From positions 86,749 to 150,748 of the forward strand of contig JAIXOR010000072.1 of NCBI GenBank assembly GCA_027486655.1: a stretch of DNA of 64,000 bases. Reading direction: 5' to 3'. The stretch comes from Verrucomicrobiaceae bacterium (GTDB taxonomy: Bacteria; Verrucomicrobiota; Verrucomicrobiia; Verrucomicrobiales; Akkermansiaceae). Numbering within the stretch: position 1 is the first letter of the stretch; each line of letters begins with the position of its first letter. A program made the translations under genes and the position numbers. Shown here in pieces: positions 37,915-46,874 of this stretch. The notes beneath the pieces are model-generated. The model was not told where the DNA came from. It made no database searches and worked only from the letters and a program-made list of their open reading frames with translations.

Positions 37915-38658
37915 CTAACGGGGCATCTCGCCGGAGGAAAGCACGCTTTTGCCATAAAGGTCGGCGTTGGATGCCTGGAACTCGGCCTTGAGCCGCACGC
38001 GCAGCGTCGAGAGATCCACCAGCCGCCAGCCCGTGAAGGTCCATTGCTGGTCCTTGCCATCGTGTTCGATGCCGACCAGCAGGTGCACGGCATCATCGGT
38101 GATCTTCAGGGTTTCGTTCTTCGGCTCGAAGTAGAAGGTGCGGAAGGTGCTGTCAGCGGATCCCTGTTCGACGAGTTTGGGGTCCAGATAGAAGATCAGT
38201 CCGGAGGCCGTGTCGGTGATGCGCAGATCCGGATAACCCGAGCGTTGGTGTTCGCCGGAGCGGGTCGGCGGGACTTCACAGCGCAGGCCCGGAGTCCGGT
38301 TCAACCGGGCAAGGATGCCATCCTCGAAGAAACGGGAGGCCTCGTTGATGCGGCGAAGTTTCCTCACCGGCGAATCGGCGAGGTTGAGCTCGTCGAGAGT
38401 CTCGCGGAGCACCTTGTGAATCGCCGATGTGACCCGCTGGTGGGCGGGATCCCCGGTCAAGGGCAGCACTTTCCGGCCGGAGCAGGCCTCCGCGATGGTG
38501 GGGAAGGCGAAGGTGCGGTCTGATAGATTCTCGCCGAGGAGGGAGCGGACCAGCGCGACGTCGTCGGCCGCGTCCTGCCTGGCGGGATCCGCGGCAAGTG
38601 CGGCCGGTGAAATCATCCAGAGGAGGACAGGGATCAGGCGCGTTTGGAGCGGTGCCAT
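37915..38658 (-). CDS. Secreted protein of unknown function with a PD-(D/E)xK-like pattern
   Basis: An unrecognised 247-residue protein with a signal peptide (hydrophobic LLWMISPAALAA region, residues ~8-22). Near residue 165 it reads YPDLRI, and 15 residues further FYLDPK, which matches the order PD...DxK of a nuclease core; the match may be chance. The rest is mixed alpha/beta. The ATG at 38658 overlaps the 3' end of the exonuclease gene by 25 bases. It lies 12 bases upstream of mntR. Confidence 0.65.
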   Translation of the reverse strand: MAPLQTRLIPVLLWMISPAALAADPARQDAADDVALVRSLLGENLSDRTFAFPTIAEACSGRKVLPLTGDPAHQRVTSAIHKVLRETLDELNLADSPVRKLRRINEASRFFEDGILARLNRTPGLRCEVPPTRSGEHQRSGYPDLRITDTASGLIFYLDPKLVEQGSADSTFRTFYFEPKNETLKITDDAVHLLVGIEHDGKDQQWTFTGWRLVDLSTLRVRLKAEFQASNADLYGKSVLSSGEMPR

Positions 38659-39239
38659 GCGGAGGTGTCGGGTTGCAGCAGGATCTCGTGAGGGCTTGCG
38701 TTGAGATCGAGCGAGTTCACGAGGTGTTCGAGCAGGACGAGTGAGGCGGCGGCGTCGAAGAGAGCATCGTGCCAGGAGCGCTCCGGCACAAGCGCCCTCA
38801 CCGAGGCAGTGAGCCCGTGCGCTTCGCAGAGCGCGCCAAGCGAATGATCGGCCAGATCCGGCCACGCCGCGCGCGAAAGCAGCAGGGTGTCAATCCACGG
38901 GCCGAATCCATGGCCGGGAAAGGCACGCAGGAATCGTTTTTCCGTGCCCTTGCCGTGGGCGACGACAATGGCTCCCGCCAGCCGGGTTTTCAGTTCGGGC
39001 CACAACGAGAGCAGGGTGGGGGCGTCCCGGAGTTGTTCGGGTCCGATTCCGTGCACCTTGCGGGCCGACCACTGGACCGGCTTGTCGGTGAATAGGTAGG
39101 ACACAAACGGTGCGTGATGGCCCGTGGCGGACGACCACGAGCAAAGCCCCACCTGCACCGGGGTGTCGGTCCCTCCGCGGGCGGCTCCCGCGGATTCGAA
39201 ATCAATCGCGGTGAATCGGCACTGGCTCACCAGGGACAT
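38634..39239 (-). CDS. DEDDh 3'-5' exonuclease (DnaQ-like)
   Basis: A 201-residue protein of the DnaQ/RNase T fold. The four catalytic positions are visible: D13 and E15 in AIDFES, Asp in WIDTLLL, and the His/Asp pair in WHDALFDAAAS (DEDDh type). It lacks the clamp-binding tail of a replicative epsilon subunit, so it is probably an accessory proofreading or repair exonuclease. It lies immediately upstream of the secreted protein gene and overlaps it by 25 bases. Confidence 0.87.
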   Translation of the reverse strand: MSLVSQCRFTAIDFESAGAARGGTDTPVQVGLCSWSSATGHHAPFVSYLFTDKPVQWSARKVHGIGPEQLRDAPTLLSLWPELKTRLAGAIVVAHGKGTEKRFLRAFPGHGFGPWIDTLLLSRAAWPDLADHSLGALCEAHGLTASVRALVPERSWHDALFDAAASLVLLEHLVNSLDLNASPHEILLQPDTSAWHRSKRA

Positions 39240-39285
39240 CGGCAGAGGCTCCGCGGGGAGGCATCGGGTTCACGGAATCACGGCA

Positions 39286-39438
39286 TCAAAGCGCGGCAGC
39301 CGCGGCTGCTGCGGGGACCAGGCCGCCGACGGCGGAGGCGGCGCGGCCGACCGACCGAAGGGCGGCACCGGGAAGTCCGCATGAGGTGAGGCTGAGGACG
39401 AGTGCTCCCAAGGCGAGCCACTGAATGATCCGTTTCAT
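39286..39438 (-). CDS. Small Ala-rich lipoprotein
   Basis: A 50-residue protein: a hydrophobic signal followed by the lipobox SLTSC (Cys20), then GLPGAALRS and an Ala-rich C-terminus with seven consecutive Ala. It resembles entericidin-type small lipoproteins in size and layout. It lies between the exonuclease and fucosidase genes on the same strand. Confidence 0.6.
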   Translation of the reverse strand: MKRIIQWLALGALVLSLTSCGLPGAALRSVGRAASAVGGLVPAAAAAAAL

Positions 39439-39490
39439 GATGTCCGAGAATGACCACGGCCGAAGGCGAGTCAAGCCCGGCCCACGGCAC

Positions 39491-41242
39491 TCACGGCTGC
39501 GGGACGAGCTCGACCTTCCTCACATTGACGGCCTTCCATCCGTCCACGACCGGGCGCAGCGAGAGTTCGAATTCGGCGTCCTTCTGGAGTGTGACTTCTC
39601 CCACCTTGGTGGTTTTGAAGGATTCGTAGCTGCCGGTGCAGGGCACCGAGTAGGCGAGCTTGCCAACCCCCTGGATCTGGAGGACCGAACCCTCCGCCGG
39701 GGCCGAGGCCTCGATGCGGACGAGATACCTGCCTTCATGATCGGCCTTCACCTTCCAGGAAACGGAGTCCTTGGCGTTCGTCCAGTAGCCGATGTTCGCC
39801 TGTCCGTGATGCTCCTCGGACTTCACTTCGCCCTCGTAGCGGGCGTCGAGCGGCAGGAGCTGGATCACTCCATCCTTGTCCGGAGTCACCGGAGTCTCGA
39901 CGACCACCGGGCTGCCCTCGATGAGCACGCGGAGTGTCGAGCAGACGGGATCCAGCGGGCTGGACGGCAGGTGGATCACGGGGCCTGCGGGTGTGGAACC
40001 GACTTCGAGTTTCACGCCGCCTGCGAGGGCTTCCACCGAGCGGATTTTGTTGGCAAGCCCCGGCACTTTGAGCAAGCCGTCGGTCGGCCAATCGAGCACG
40101 TGAAGATACAACCGGGTATCCGTGCCATCCGCCTTGGCGGTGCAGCGTCCCCACGGCAACCGGGCGAAGGGGCCGGCGTGGGTGCCATAGATGGACTCGC
40201 CGTTGACCTTCATCCACGCTCCCACCTCCTTGAGGAGCTTGATGGATTCCGCGGGGATTTCGCCTTCGGCGGTGGGGCCCACGTTGAGCAGGTAGTTGCC
40301 GCCCTTGCTGGCGATGTCCACCAGGTTGCGGATCAGGGTCGAGAGGGGCTTCCAGTTGTGGTCGTAGCTCTTGTATCCCCAGGTGTCGTTGAGGGTCATG
40401 CAGGTTTCCCAATCGCGTCCCGGAAATCCACGGGCCGGGATGTATTGCTCCGGTGTCTCGGTATCGCCCTGATAACCACCGCCGAGGCGGTTGTTGTGGA
40501 TGATGCCCGGTCGGATCGAGAGCAGGGAGGCGAGCTTGGCGGCGCGCTCGCGGGTCATCAGATGCGGGGTGTCCCACCAAAGGACATCCGGTTGGTAGCG
40601 GGTGAGGATTTCCCGGACCTGAGGCACGCAGACCTGGTCCAGATAGGGATCGAAGGGGCCTTTGTGGGCATCGTCCCAGCCATCGCCCTCGGCATATCCG
40701 GATTTCGCTCCGCCCGGATGGGTCCAGTCCTGGGCTTGTGAGTAATACAGCCCGAACTTGATCCCCCGCGCGCGGGCGGCTTCCGCAAGTGGTGCGATCA
40801 GGTCTTTTTTCCACGGTGTGGCACCGGCGATCGTCCATTGGCTGGCCTCGCTGGGAAAGAGGGCGAAGCCGTCATGGTGCTTCGAGGTGATCACCATGTA
40901 GCGCATGCCGGCCTCCTTTGCGAGATCCGCCCAGGCTTCGGGTTGGTATTTCACCGGGTTGAAATCCTTTGCATAGTCCCGGTAGGCGGCCACGGGGATT
41001 TTCCCTCGCAGCATGATCCATTCACCGATGCCGTCGATGTGCCGGTTGTCATAGGTGCCGGCCGGGACGGCGTAAACGCCCCAGTGGATGAACATGCCGA
41101 ACTTGGCCTCGCGCCACCAGGCCATCCGCGCGTCCTTCTGCTCCTTGGTTTCAGAGGCATACGGATCGCCCTCCAGTGCGAGGGCAGGCAGGATCATCCA
41201 CACAAGCGCCGCGAGCGACCCTGACAAAAGCCTGCTTTTCAT
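39491..41242 (-). CDS. GH29 alpha-L-fucosidase, secreted
   Basis: Exported hydrolase (583 residues, signal peptide ~1-22) that removes alpha-L-fucose by a retaining mechanism. It has the GH29 motifs FGMFIHWGVY, ITSKHHDGFALF and the nucleophile Asp in LWWDTP (D224). The acid/base Glu is not conserved across GH29 and cannot be assigned here. The C-terminal ~150 residues form a beta-sandwich ancillary domain. GH29 enzymes act on fucosylated glycans of plants, algae or mucins. No fucose catabolic genes are near. Confidence 0.93.
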   Translation of the reverse strand: MKSRLLSGSLAALVWMILPALALEGDPYASETKEQKDARMAWWREAKFGMFIHWGVYAVPAGTYDNRHIDGIGEWIMLRGKIPVAAYRDYAKDFNPVKYQPEAWADLAKEAGMRYMVITSKHHDGFALFPSEASQWTIAGATPWKKDLIAPLAEAARARGIKFGLYYSQAQDWTHPGGAKSGYAEGDGWDDAHKGPFDPYLDQVCVPQVREILTRYQPDVLWWDTPHLMTRERAAKLASLLSIRPGIIHNNRLGGGYQGDTETPEQYIPARGFPGRDWETCMTLNDTWGYKSYDHNWKPLSTLIRNLVDIASKGGNYLLNVGPTAEGEIPAESIKLLKEVGAWMKVNGESIYGTHAGPFARLPWGRCTAKADGTDTRLYLHVLDWPTDGLLKVPGLANKIRSVEALAGGVKLEVGSTPAGPVIHLPSSPLDPVCSTLRVLIEGSPVVVETPVTPDKDGVIQLLPLDARYEGEVKSEEHHGQANIGYWTNAKDSVSWKVKADHEGRYLVRIEASAPAEGSVLQIQGVGKLAYSVPCTGSYESFKTTKVGEVTLQKDAEFELSLRPVVDGWKAVNVRKVELVPQP

Positions 41243-41286
41243 GCCGGGAAGATACGCCTGATGGTGAAATTCCCTTACACCAGAAC

Positions 41287-42363
41287 TCAGGAGTCGGAGG
41301 CCTTCTCCAGAAACACCGTGAACTCGTGACGATTGTATGTCAGGTGGACCAGAGCGAGTGCCTTGAGCCCCCTGGCTGCCGCGAGCGCCTCCGAGGTGAC
41401 GCGCTCGATTCCCTCGAAGTCTTCCGCTCCGGCCAGTTTGAGGGTGAACACGACGATGCCCCCGGGTGCGAGGTTGGCGGACAGCGCGGCGACCCTTGCC
41501 ATCGATTCCCGTGGATCGCCATTCATGTCGGATAGAATGGCGTCGTAGCGGGCTCCACGCGGGGGATGGAAATCCGAGGCATCCGAGCGAACGAAGCGCA
41601 GGCCCTCACGCCCGTCGAGCCGTGGATCGAGCGGAGCCTTGTCCACGGCGGTGACTTGATACCCCTGATCGAGAAGTTCGGAGGTCATTCCGCCCGGACT
41701 TGCTCCGAGTTCCAGCCAGTGGGAACCCCGGGCCGGCCTTGGCCGGTGCAGGGCCAGGTGATGGAGCGCCTCGGCGATCTTGGCCCCGGCACGGCTGATG
41801 GTTTCCGGCCGGTTCTGGCGGATGAAACGGGTGCCCCCGGCGTGGAAGCCCTTGCTTTCCCGCGGGCGGTGGACGCCGCAGAACAAACCTTCCTTGCCAA
41901 GCAGCGCAAACAACGTGGGCTGCTGCGGATCTTGCTCCTCCGCATCCTTCAGCGCGGCCATCCCGGGTGGGAAAAGCTGGAGTGCGCGGCCTCTCAGATT
42001 CGAGGCGAGGCTTTTGTGATAGCGTCCGGGTTCCGCCGGATCCAGCGGTCCGGCCATCAAGGTCTGCGGTCCGGCCGCCGAAAACTTCCGAAACATCGCC
42101 TGCGCCGCTTTTTCGATGAAGCCATCGGTCTCACGCGGGTTGCACGGCCAGGCATGCTCCACCGGCAGGATCCAGCGCAGGTATTTGGCAGCTCCGGTCG
42201 ATCCCAGCCGCCCGGGTTCCTCAAGGCGGATCAACAAAAAATCACGGCCCAGACGTTTCACGAGCACCGCACCCAGGGTGGCCAGAATCCGATCCTCCAA
42301 ATCGTGGAAAACCGATGAAATCCGGACCAACCAGGTGGTTTGCAGGCGTGGCGTTTGTTCCAT
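41287..42363 (-). CDS. RlmM-like FtsJ-domain RNA methyltransferase
   Basis: A 358-residue protein with a THUMP-like N-terminal part and a C-terminal Rossmann methyltransferase. The latter has LELGASPGGM (SAM motif I), VTAVDKAPL and ILSDMNG. The layout and motifs fit RlmM, which 2'-O-methylates C2498 of 23S rRNA in E. coli. The match is by motif only, so another FtsJ-type target is possible. The ATG at 42363 is favoured over a TTG three codons upstream. Confidence 0.75.
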   Translation of the reverse strand: MEQTPRLQTTWLVRISSVFHDLEDRILATLGAVLVKRLGRDFLLIRLEEPGRLGSTGAAKYLRWILPVEHAWPCNPRETDGFIEKAAQAMFRKFSAAGPQTLMAGPLDPAEPGRYHKSLASNLRGRALQLFPPGMAALKDAEEQDPQQPTLFALLGKEGLFCGVHRPRESKGFHAGGTRFIRQNRPETISRAGAKIAEALHHLALHRPRPARGSHWLELGASPGGMTSELLDQGYQVTAVDKAPLDPRLDGREGLRFVRSDASDFHPPRGARYDAILSDMNGDPRESMARVAALSANLAPGGIVVFTLKLAGAEDFEGIERVTSEALAAARGLKALALVHLTYNRHEFTVFLEKASDS

Positions 42364-42429
42364 GGCGATCAAGAGCGGCCGCCGCAGTAATCGATCCCGC
42401 CGCTCCCCGCAACCCCGGTCTGCCGCGAA

Positions 42430-42906
42430 TCACACCACGCTGCGCAACGGCGCAGGCTGCACCACCTCCGGCAGCTCGCGGAAGCCCGGCGGGTGATTGC
42501 TGGCATGCCGCTCCAGCCAGTCCTCCGCCTCCTCACGGCTCTGGAAGATCCGGAAACGATCCGTATTGCGCGACCAGTAGCCCAGCATCCGCACCACCCC
42601 GTAAGCCACCGAGTTGCTCACCGCAAACACCAGCCAGCCCCGCGAACGGTTTTCCTCCTGCCTCAGCATCAAGGCCAGCCGCAGCACGTCGTTCGCACTC
42701 AGCTCCAGCTCCGCCTTGGTGAAATCCACCAGCCCGTGATAATCCGGCGACCAGCAGGGATCCGACGCCATCGCCGAAACGATCGATCGCAGATCCGCCA
42801 GGCCAACCTTGCCCTGATACTCTTCGATCCGCATCCGGCGATCGGTATCAATCCGGTAGCGACCTACGCTCACCGTCGATGAATAATCAGTGGTTAAAAA
42901 TTTCAT
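42430..42906 (-). CDS. SpoIIAA-like (STAS superfamily) protein
   Basis: A 158-residue soluble protein. Its pattern of alternating strands and helices fits the SpoIIAA-like fold found in single-domain STAS relatives: RRMRIEEYQGKVGLADL early, LVDFTKAEL in the middle and FQSREEAEDWL near the end. No kinase, phosphatase or sigma-factor partner is adjacent. The function is unknown. The upstream bases are notably AT-rich, which may hold the promoter. Confidence 0.6.
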   Translation of the reverse strand: MKFLTTDYSSTVSVGRYRIDTDRRMRIEEYQGKVGLADLRSIVSAMASDPCWSPDYHGLVDFTKAELELSANDVLRLALMLRQEENRSRGWLVFAVSNSVAYGVVRMLGYWSRNTDRFRIFQSREEAEDWLERHASNHPPGFRELPEVVQPAPLRSVV

Positions 42907-43085
42907 GGGGTTCCTTACTTTCGGACCCCGTCACCGATGATTCGTTCAAAAAATTTGCGATTATCTGATCTGCAAGTGCTTCTTTTTTAGAATGTTACAT
43001 GATTCCATAAATTACGGAAACCTTAAGCAGATGCCGGATTTCCCGCATCGCTACGGGCTAACAGCTTCTAACCCATTCTCACAAG

Positions 43086-43150
43086 CCCGGGGTTCCTTCC
43101 CGGGGTCCGGCGCGACGGCAAAGGCACCCTCCCATCCCCAGGAGGGTGTC
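43086..43150. other. Two hairpins between the SpoIIAA-like and PEP-CTERM genes
   Basis: The 285-base gap 42907-43191 holds no credible gene. Two hairpins are visible: CCCGGG at 43086-43091 with CCCGGG at 43099-43104, and a 10-bp stem with one G-U pair (43123-43132 with 43141-43150). The second lies 41 bases beyond the stop of the leftward PEP-CTERM gene and could be its terminator, though only short T runs follow in either direction. Confidence 0.4.
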
Positions 43151-43191
43151 GTTTCCCTTGTCAGCGGGGGAAAGTCCCGCGCGGTCCGTCC

Positions 43192-43974
43192 TCAAGCGGC
43201 CGAACGCCTGCGCCGCAAGCCGAGGCAGACGCCAGCGAGACCGGTGAGCAGGAAGCCGGAGGGCTCGGGCACGGCATTGCCCGCGTAGAAAGCGATGCTG
43301 TCGTAGCGGTAGGTGGTGCCGGTCTTGAAGAAGGCGATCTTTTCGACCCCGGCGGGCAGGTTGGTGAGGAAGAAGGCATCGCCCACGTTGGCGAAGTAGG
43401 TGCCGGGAAAGTGCTGGGTGCTCGAGTTGGCGGCCACGTCCCAGCGACCGGTGGCGGTGTCGAAGATCGAATCCGCATCCCAGGTCACTCCCTGCCAGTT
43501 GGTGTCATAGTTTCCGAGGAAGCTCGCCGAGGAGATCGACATCGGCGTGCCCGTGGAATCCAGAAACTGAATCACCGCATAGCCGGGGGTGGCATCGTTG
43601 GGATTGATGCCATCCAGGTTGGAAAAGCCGATCACGGTGCCCGAGTTGAGGGTGAAGTTGGTAAGATCGATCACCACCGACCATGCGGCGGTGGAGGCAT
43701 CGGCATTGTGGAAGAAGCCGTAGTCGTCATCACCGGGTGCGTTGGCCAGCGGGAAGGCCGGATCGGTGATCGAGTGCGTGGAGGTGGTTTCTCCGAACTC
43801 GGCGGTGATCGAGGCGTTCGTGGAGTTGGTGATGGCGATGGAATCGCCATTGGCATAAATGCCGGTGCCGCTGGAATTCCAAGTGCCCCAGTCGATGGAC
43901 TGGGCATGGAGCGGAAGGGACAGGGCCGCAAACAGCAAGGCGGACCCGAAGCGGGGGGACTTTCGGTGTTTCAT
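43192..43974 (-). CDS. PEP-CTERM sorting domain protein
   Basis: A 260-residue exported protein with a signal peptide (ends ...LHAQS), a beta-rich Ser/Thr/Asn-rich body and a C-terminal PEP-CTERM tripartite signal: VPEPSG, a membrane helix (residues ~238-252) and RRRR. Such proteins are processed by exosortase EpsH/XrtA-type systems and placed on the cell surface or in matrix. No exosortase gene is in the window. The ATG at 43974 places the signal peptide correctly. Confidence 0.85.
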   Translation of the reverse strand: MKHRKSPRFGSALLFAALSLPLHAQSIDWGTWNSSGTGIYANGDSIAITNSTNASITAEFGETTSTHSITDPAFPLANAPGDDDYGFFHNADASTAAWSVVIDLTNFTLNSGTVIGFSNLDGINPNDATPGYAVIQFLDSTGTPMSISSASFLGNYDTNWQGVTWDADSIFDTATGRWDVAANSSTQHFPGTYFANVGDAFFLTNLPAGVEKIAFFKTGTTYRYDSIAFYAGNAVPEPSGFLLTGLAGVCLGLRRRRSAA

Positions 43975-44160
43975 GGATGTGGGGGGATGGGGCGGACCGC
44001 GTTGGGGGTGGGGGACGATCCGCCTGATAGAATATCGGTCGGAAGAAGCGCGGCAAGACAGAAGTGTTTCGTCTTTGTGAGACGTCTCCCGATCTTGATT
44101 GCCAGGAATCAGAGGATTTTTCTCCGGTTCGTATCCTGGCATTGGCCGCTTGATCCGGGC

Positions 44161-45900
44161 ATGCAGATGGGGCATCACTCGCGGGTGAAAAGGTTGTTGG
44201 GAATGGGATTGAGTCTCGGATGTCTGGTGCAGGCCGGCCCGGTGAAGCATGGGCCGCTGGTGCATTGGAATCAGGACCCGACGAAGGCCTGTGGCATCGT
44301 CTGGATCGATGCGGCGGGAGATCCGGGTAGGGAAGGCAAGTGGTCGATAGGTCCCGCGGGATTCGGCTATGCGGATGGGGATGATGCCACGGTGTTCGAG
44401 GGCATGCGGAACCGTTACACGAGCCTCGCCATCCGTTGCCGCATCGCGCCGCGGAAGCCGGATCCCGGCGCGCGATTGGTGCTTCGGGTGAACTACGATG
44501 ACGGATTCATCGCCTGGCTGGATGGCCGGGAAATCGCGCGCCGCAATGTGGTGGAGTCCGGCGGAGTGGCACGTGCCGCCGGTTCCCATGATGCCGGGAA
44601 GTGGGAGGAGATACCGATCGGCCCCGCGGAGCTGCTGGCGGGCGGTGAAGGTTCGGTGCTCGCGTTCCAGGGGTTCAACCGCAATGTCGAGAGCTCGGAT
44701 CTCACGCTGCATCCGGTGCTGATCCTCCGATCCGGGGCACGTGAGATTCCGCTGATTCCTCACGGGCATTCCTGGGAATACCTCGCGGGCAGCCCTCCGG
44801 AAACGGATTGGAACCGGCGCACGCTTGGCCTTGCCCCCGGCGAGCGCTCGTTCGAGTTGGAGTATCGCACGGGCCCTTCCGCGCCATGGTCCAAGGCGGC
44901 GATATCCTCGCGGCCTTTCGGATTCGGGATGCAGCGGGTCTTTCGCTCGGAGCTCCGCGGACTGCCTGCTGCGGCGGAGGTTGAATTCCGAATCTCGAAA
45001 TCTCCGGGGGGCGGATCGGAGCCCTACCGCTTCCGCATGCCGCCGGCGGATCCCTCCCGCATCCGTTTCATCACCGGCGGCGACGTCTATCACCAACGCG
45101 AGGCCATGGACCGCATGAACCGCCTGGCGGGCCGGCAGGACCCGCTCTTCGTGCTCATGGGCGGTGACCTCGCCTACGCCAACAACATCAAGCCCGATCG
45201 CTGGTTGGACTATGTCGACTCATGGGCTGCAAACGCACGGGCTCCGGATGGACGCCTGATCCCCAAGGTGGTGGCGATTGGAAACCACGAGACCCTTGGT
45301 GCCGGATATCACCCGAACGACGCGCCTGGCCCCGAGGCCGCCTCGTTGTTTTACAGCCTCTTCGAGTTTCCGGTGAAGGACGATGCCACCCACGTGGTGG
45401 ACTTCGGCAACTCGCTCTCACTGGTGATGCTCGATTCCGGGCATACTAGGAACATTTCCGCCCAGACCGCCTGGCTGCGCGGCGTGCTCGAGGCGCGGCG
45501 CAAAACTCCCTGTCTGTTCGCGGCCTATCATCGCCCGGCCTGGGGCTGCGGCACCAAGGACGACTCGGTGGAAATCCGCCGCGAGTGGTCGCCGCTCTTC
45601 GAACAACACCGGGTCAGCGCCGTCTTCGAATACGACCACCATGTCTTCTGCCGGTCCCACCCCATCCGGAACGGTGCGGTCGATCCCGTGAATGGCGTGC
45701 CCTACCTCGGCGCCGGTGCCTGGAGTGTCGATGTGAGGAAGCTGGATGCCCGCGAGGTCGCCCGCCGTCTCTGGGTGGCCAGGGCGGAGGCCCGCAATCA
45801 TTTCTATCTGATAGAAACGCGGCCGGGCGGCTTCAGCGCGGAAGCCATGGACATCGGCGGTGAGGTCTTCGACCGCATCGACCGGGCGTGGACGCGCTGA
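44161..45900 (+). CDS. Purple acid phosphatase-like metallophosphoesterase
   Basis: A 579-residue exported protein. An N-terminal beta-sandwich (NYDDGFIAWLDG) precedes a fibronectin-like linker and a metallophosphoesterase domain. The metal-binding motifs read GGDVYHQ, GGDLAYAN, GNHET and AYHRP. The last family motif, usually G-H-x-H, appears as YDHH, a divergence that may change metal binding. Divergent from the PEP-CTERM gene across 186 bases. The ATG at 44161 is used since it precedes the signal peptide; open frame extends further upstream but crosses the PEP-CTERM gene. Confidence 0.82.
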   Translation: MQMGHHSRVKRLLGMGLSLGCLVQAGPVKHGPLVHWNQDPTKACGIVWIDAAGDPGREGKWSIGPAGFGYADGDDATVFEGMRNRYTSLAIRCRIAPRKPDPGARLVLRVNYDDGFIAWLDGREIARRNVVESGGVARAAGSHDAGKWEEIPIGPAELLAGGEGSVLAFQGFNRNVESSDLTLHPVLILRSGAREIPLIPHGHSWEYLAGSPPETDWNRRTLGLAPGERSFELEYRTGPSAPWSKAAISSRPFGFGMQRVFRSELRGLPAAAEVEFRISKSPGGGSEPYRFRMPPADPSRIRFITGGDVYHQREAMDRMNRLAGRQDPLFVLMGGDLAYANNIKPDRWLDYVDSWAANARAPDGRLIPKVVAIGNHETLGAGYHPNDAPGPEAASLFYSLFEFPVKDDATHVVDFGNSLSLVMLDSGHTRNISAQTAWLRGVLEARRKTPCLFAAYHRPAWGCGTKDDSVEIRREWSPLFEQHRVSAVFEYDHHVFCRSHPIRNGAVDPVNGVPYLGAGAWSVDVRKLDAREVARRLWVARAEARNHFYLIETRPGGFSAEAMDIGGEVFDRIDRAWTR

Positions 45901-45906
45901 ATCCCG

Positions 45907-46863
45907 TCACGGCGCCGGAGCGATGGCGGGCGGATGGGGCTGGCGTTTCAACTGCATGAGAAGGTTGGCGGCGAGGATGAGCCCGCCGCCGGCGATCATG
46001 GCGGTTCCGGGCGACTCATTGAGGTATCCGCCGCCTGTCCAGGATCCGATCCATTGCGGGAGGAACATCGCATAGACGGCTGTGAAAACCGGTTCGCTGG
46101 TGTAGATGAGCCCGGCCTCGGTGGCGCTGATTTCGCGCTGCCAGCGGTTCATCAGCAGGAAGGCCGCCACCGAGCAGAACACGGCGAGGATGGCGACGAG
46201 AAGCAGTGCAGGCCAGGAGGCCCCGGCTCGCAGCACATCACGCGCATCCGGCGCGGTGAAGAGTGCCACCGGGAAGAACAAAACGGCGATGCCAAGGCAC
46301 ATCACGAAAGTGACCTGGAGGCCGCGGTTGCCGGCGTAGTCCGGGTTTTCCAAAGTCAGGATCTGGAAGGTGAATAGCAGGGCGGCGATCAGGGTGACCG
46401 CCTCGCCGCGGCCGATTGAAAGGTCGCCGGGCCGCATGCCGGAAAGCACCGCGCAGCCGGTGATCACCAAGACGGTGGCCGCAGCCGTGCGGAAGTCCGG
46501 CGGACGGCGCAGACGGAGGCACGCGATGAGCGGCAGCAGGACGCAGTAGGCCTGGGTGAGGAAGGCGGATGTGGAGGCGGCGGTGTGCGCGAGCCCCTCG
46601 GCCTGCAGCGCCATGCCCGCACCACCCCAGAGGGCGAGCAGGAGGCCCTGGCGGATCTCACGGCGGTCCGGCACGCCCGCGCGAGCAGCGAAGGGCAGCA
46701 GGATGAGCGCGCCCATCCCGAAGCGGGCGACCTGCATCCATGCGGCGAGGAAGGCGCTGTCCGCGGACGGCAGCCGGGCCGATTGTTCGAGATGCAGCGC
46801 CTTGACCACGGGAAAACTCAGCCCCCAGAGCGCGCAGGCGAGGACGAGGAGGATGGCCGGCAT
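45907..46863 (-). CDS. EamA/DMT superfamily transporter
   Basis: A 318-residue inner-membrane protein with ten predicted membrane helices in two EamA repeats (residues ~3-140 and ~155-305). It begins MPAILLVLACALWGLSFP, a typical DMT start. The family exports or imports small metabolites; the substrate cannot be inferred. It starts 11 bases after rho and may be co-transcribed with it. Confidence 0.9.
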   Translation of the reverse strand: MPAILLVLACALWGLSFPVVKALHLEQSARLPSADSAFLAAWMQVARFGMGALILLPFAARAGVPDRREIRQGLLLALWGGAGMALQAEGLAHTAASTSAFLTQAYCVLLPLIACLRLRRPPDFRTAAATVLVITGCAVLSGMRPGDLSIGRGEAVTLIAALLFTFQILTLENPDYAGNRGLQVTFVMCLGIAVLFFPVALFTAPDARDVLRAGASWPALLLVAILAVFCSVAAFLLMNRWQREISATEAGLIYTSEPVFTAVYAMFLPQWIGSWTGGGYLNESPGTAMIAGGGLILAANLLMQLKRQPHPPAIAPAP

Positions 46864-46874
46864 GGTCGTCCGGC

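Noticed and set aside
43411..44160. N-terminal extension of the phosphatase open frame
   Set aside because: It runs antisense through the PEP-CTERM gene, and a signal peptide begins at the ATG at 44161.
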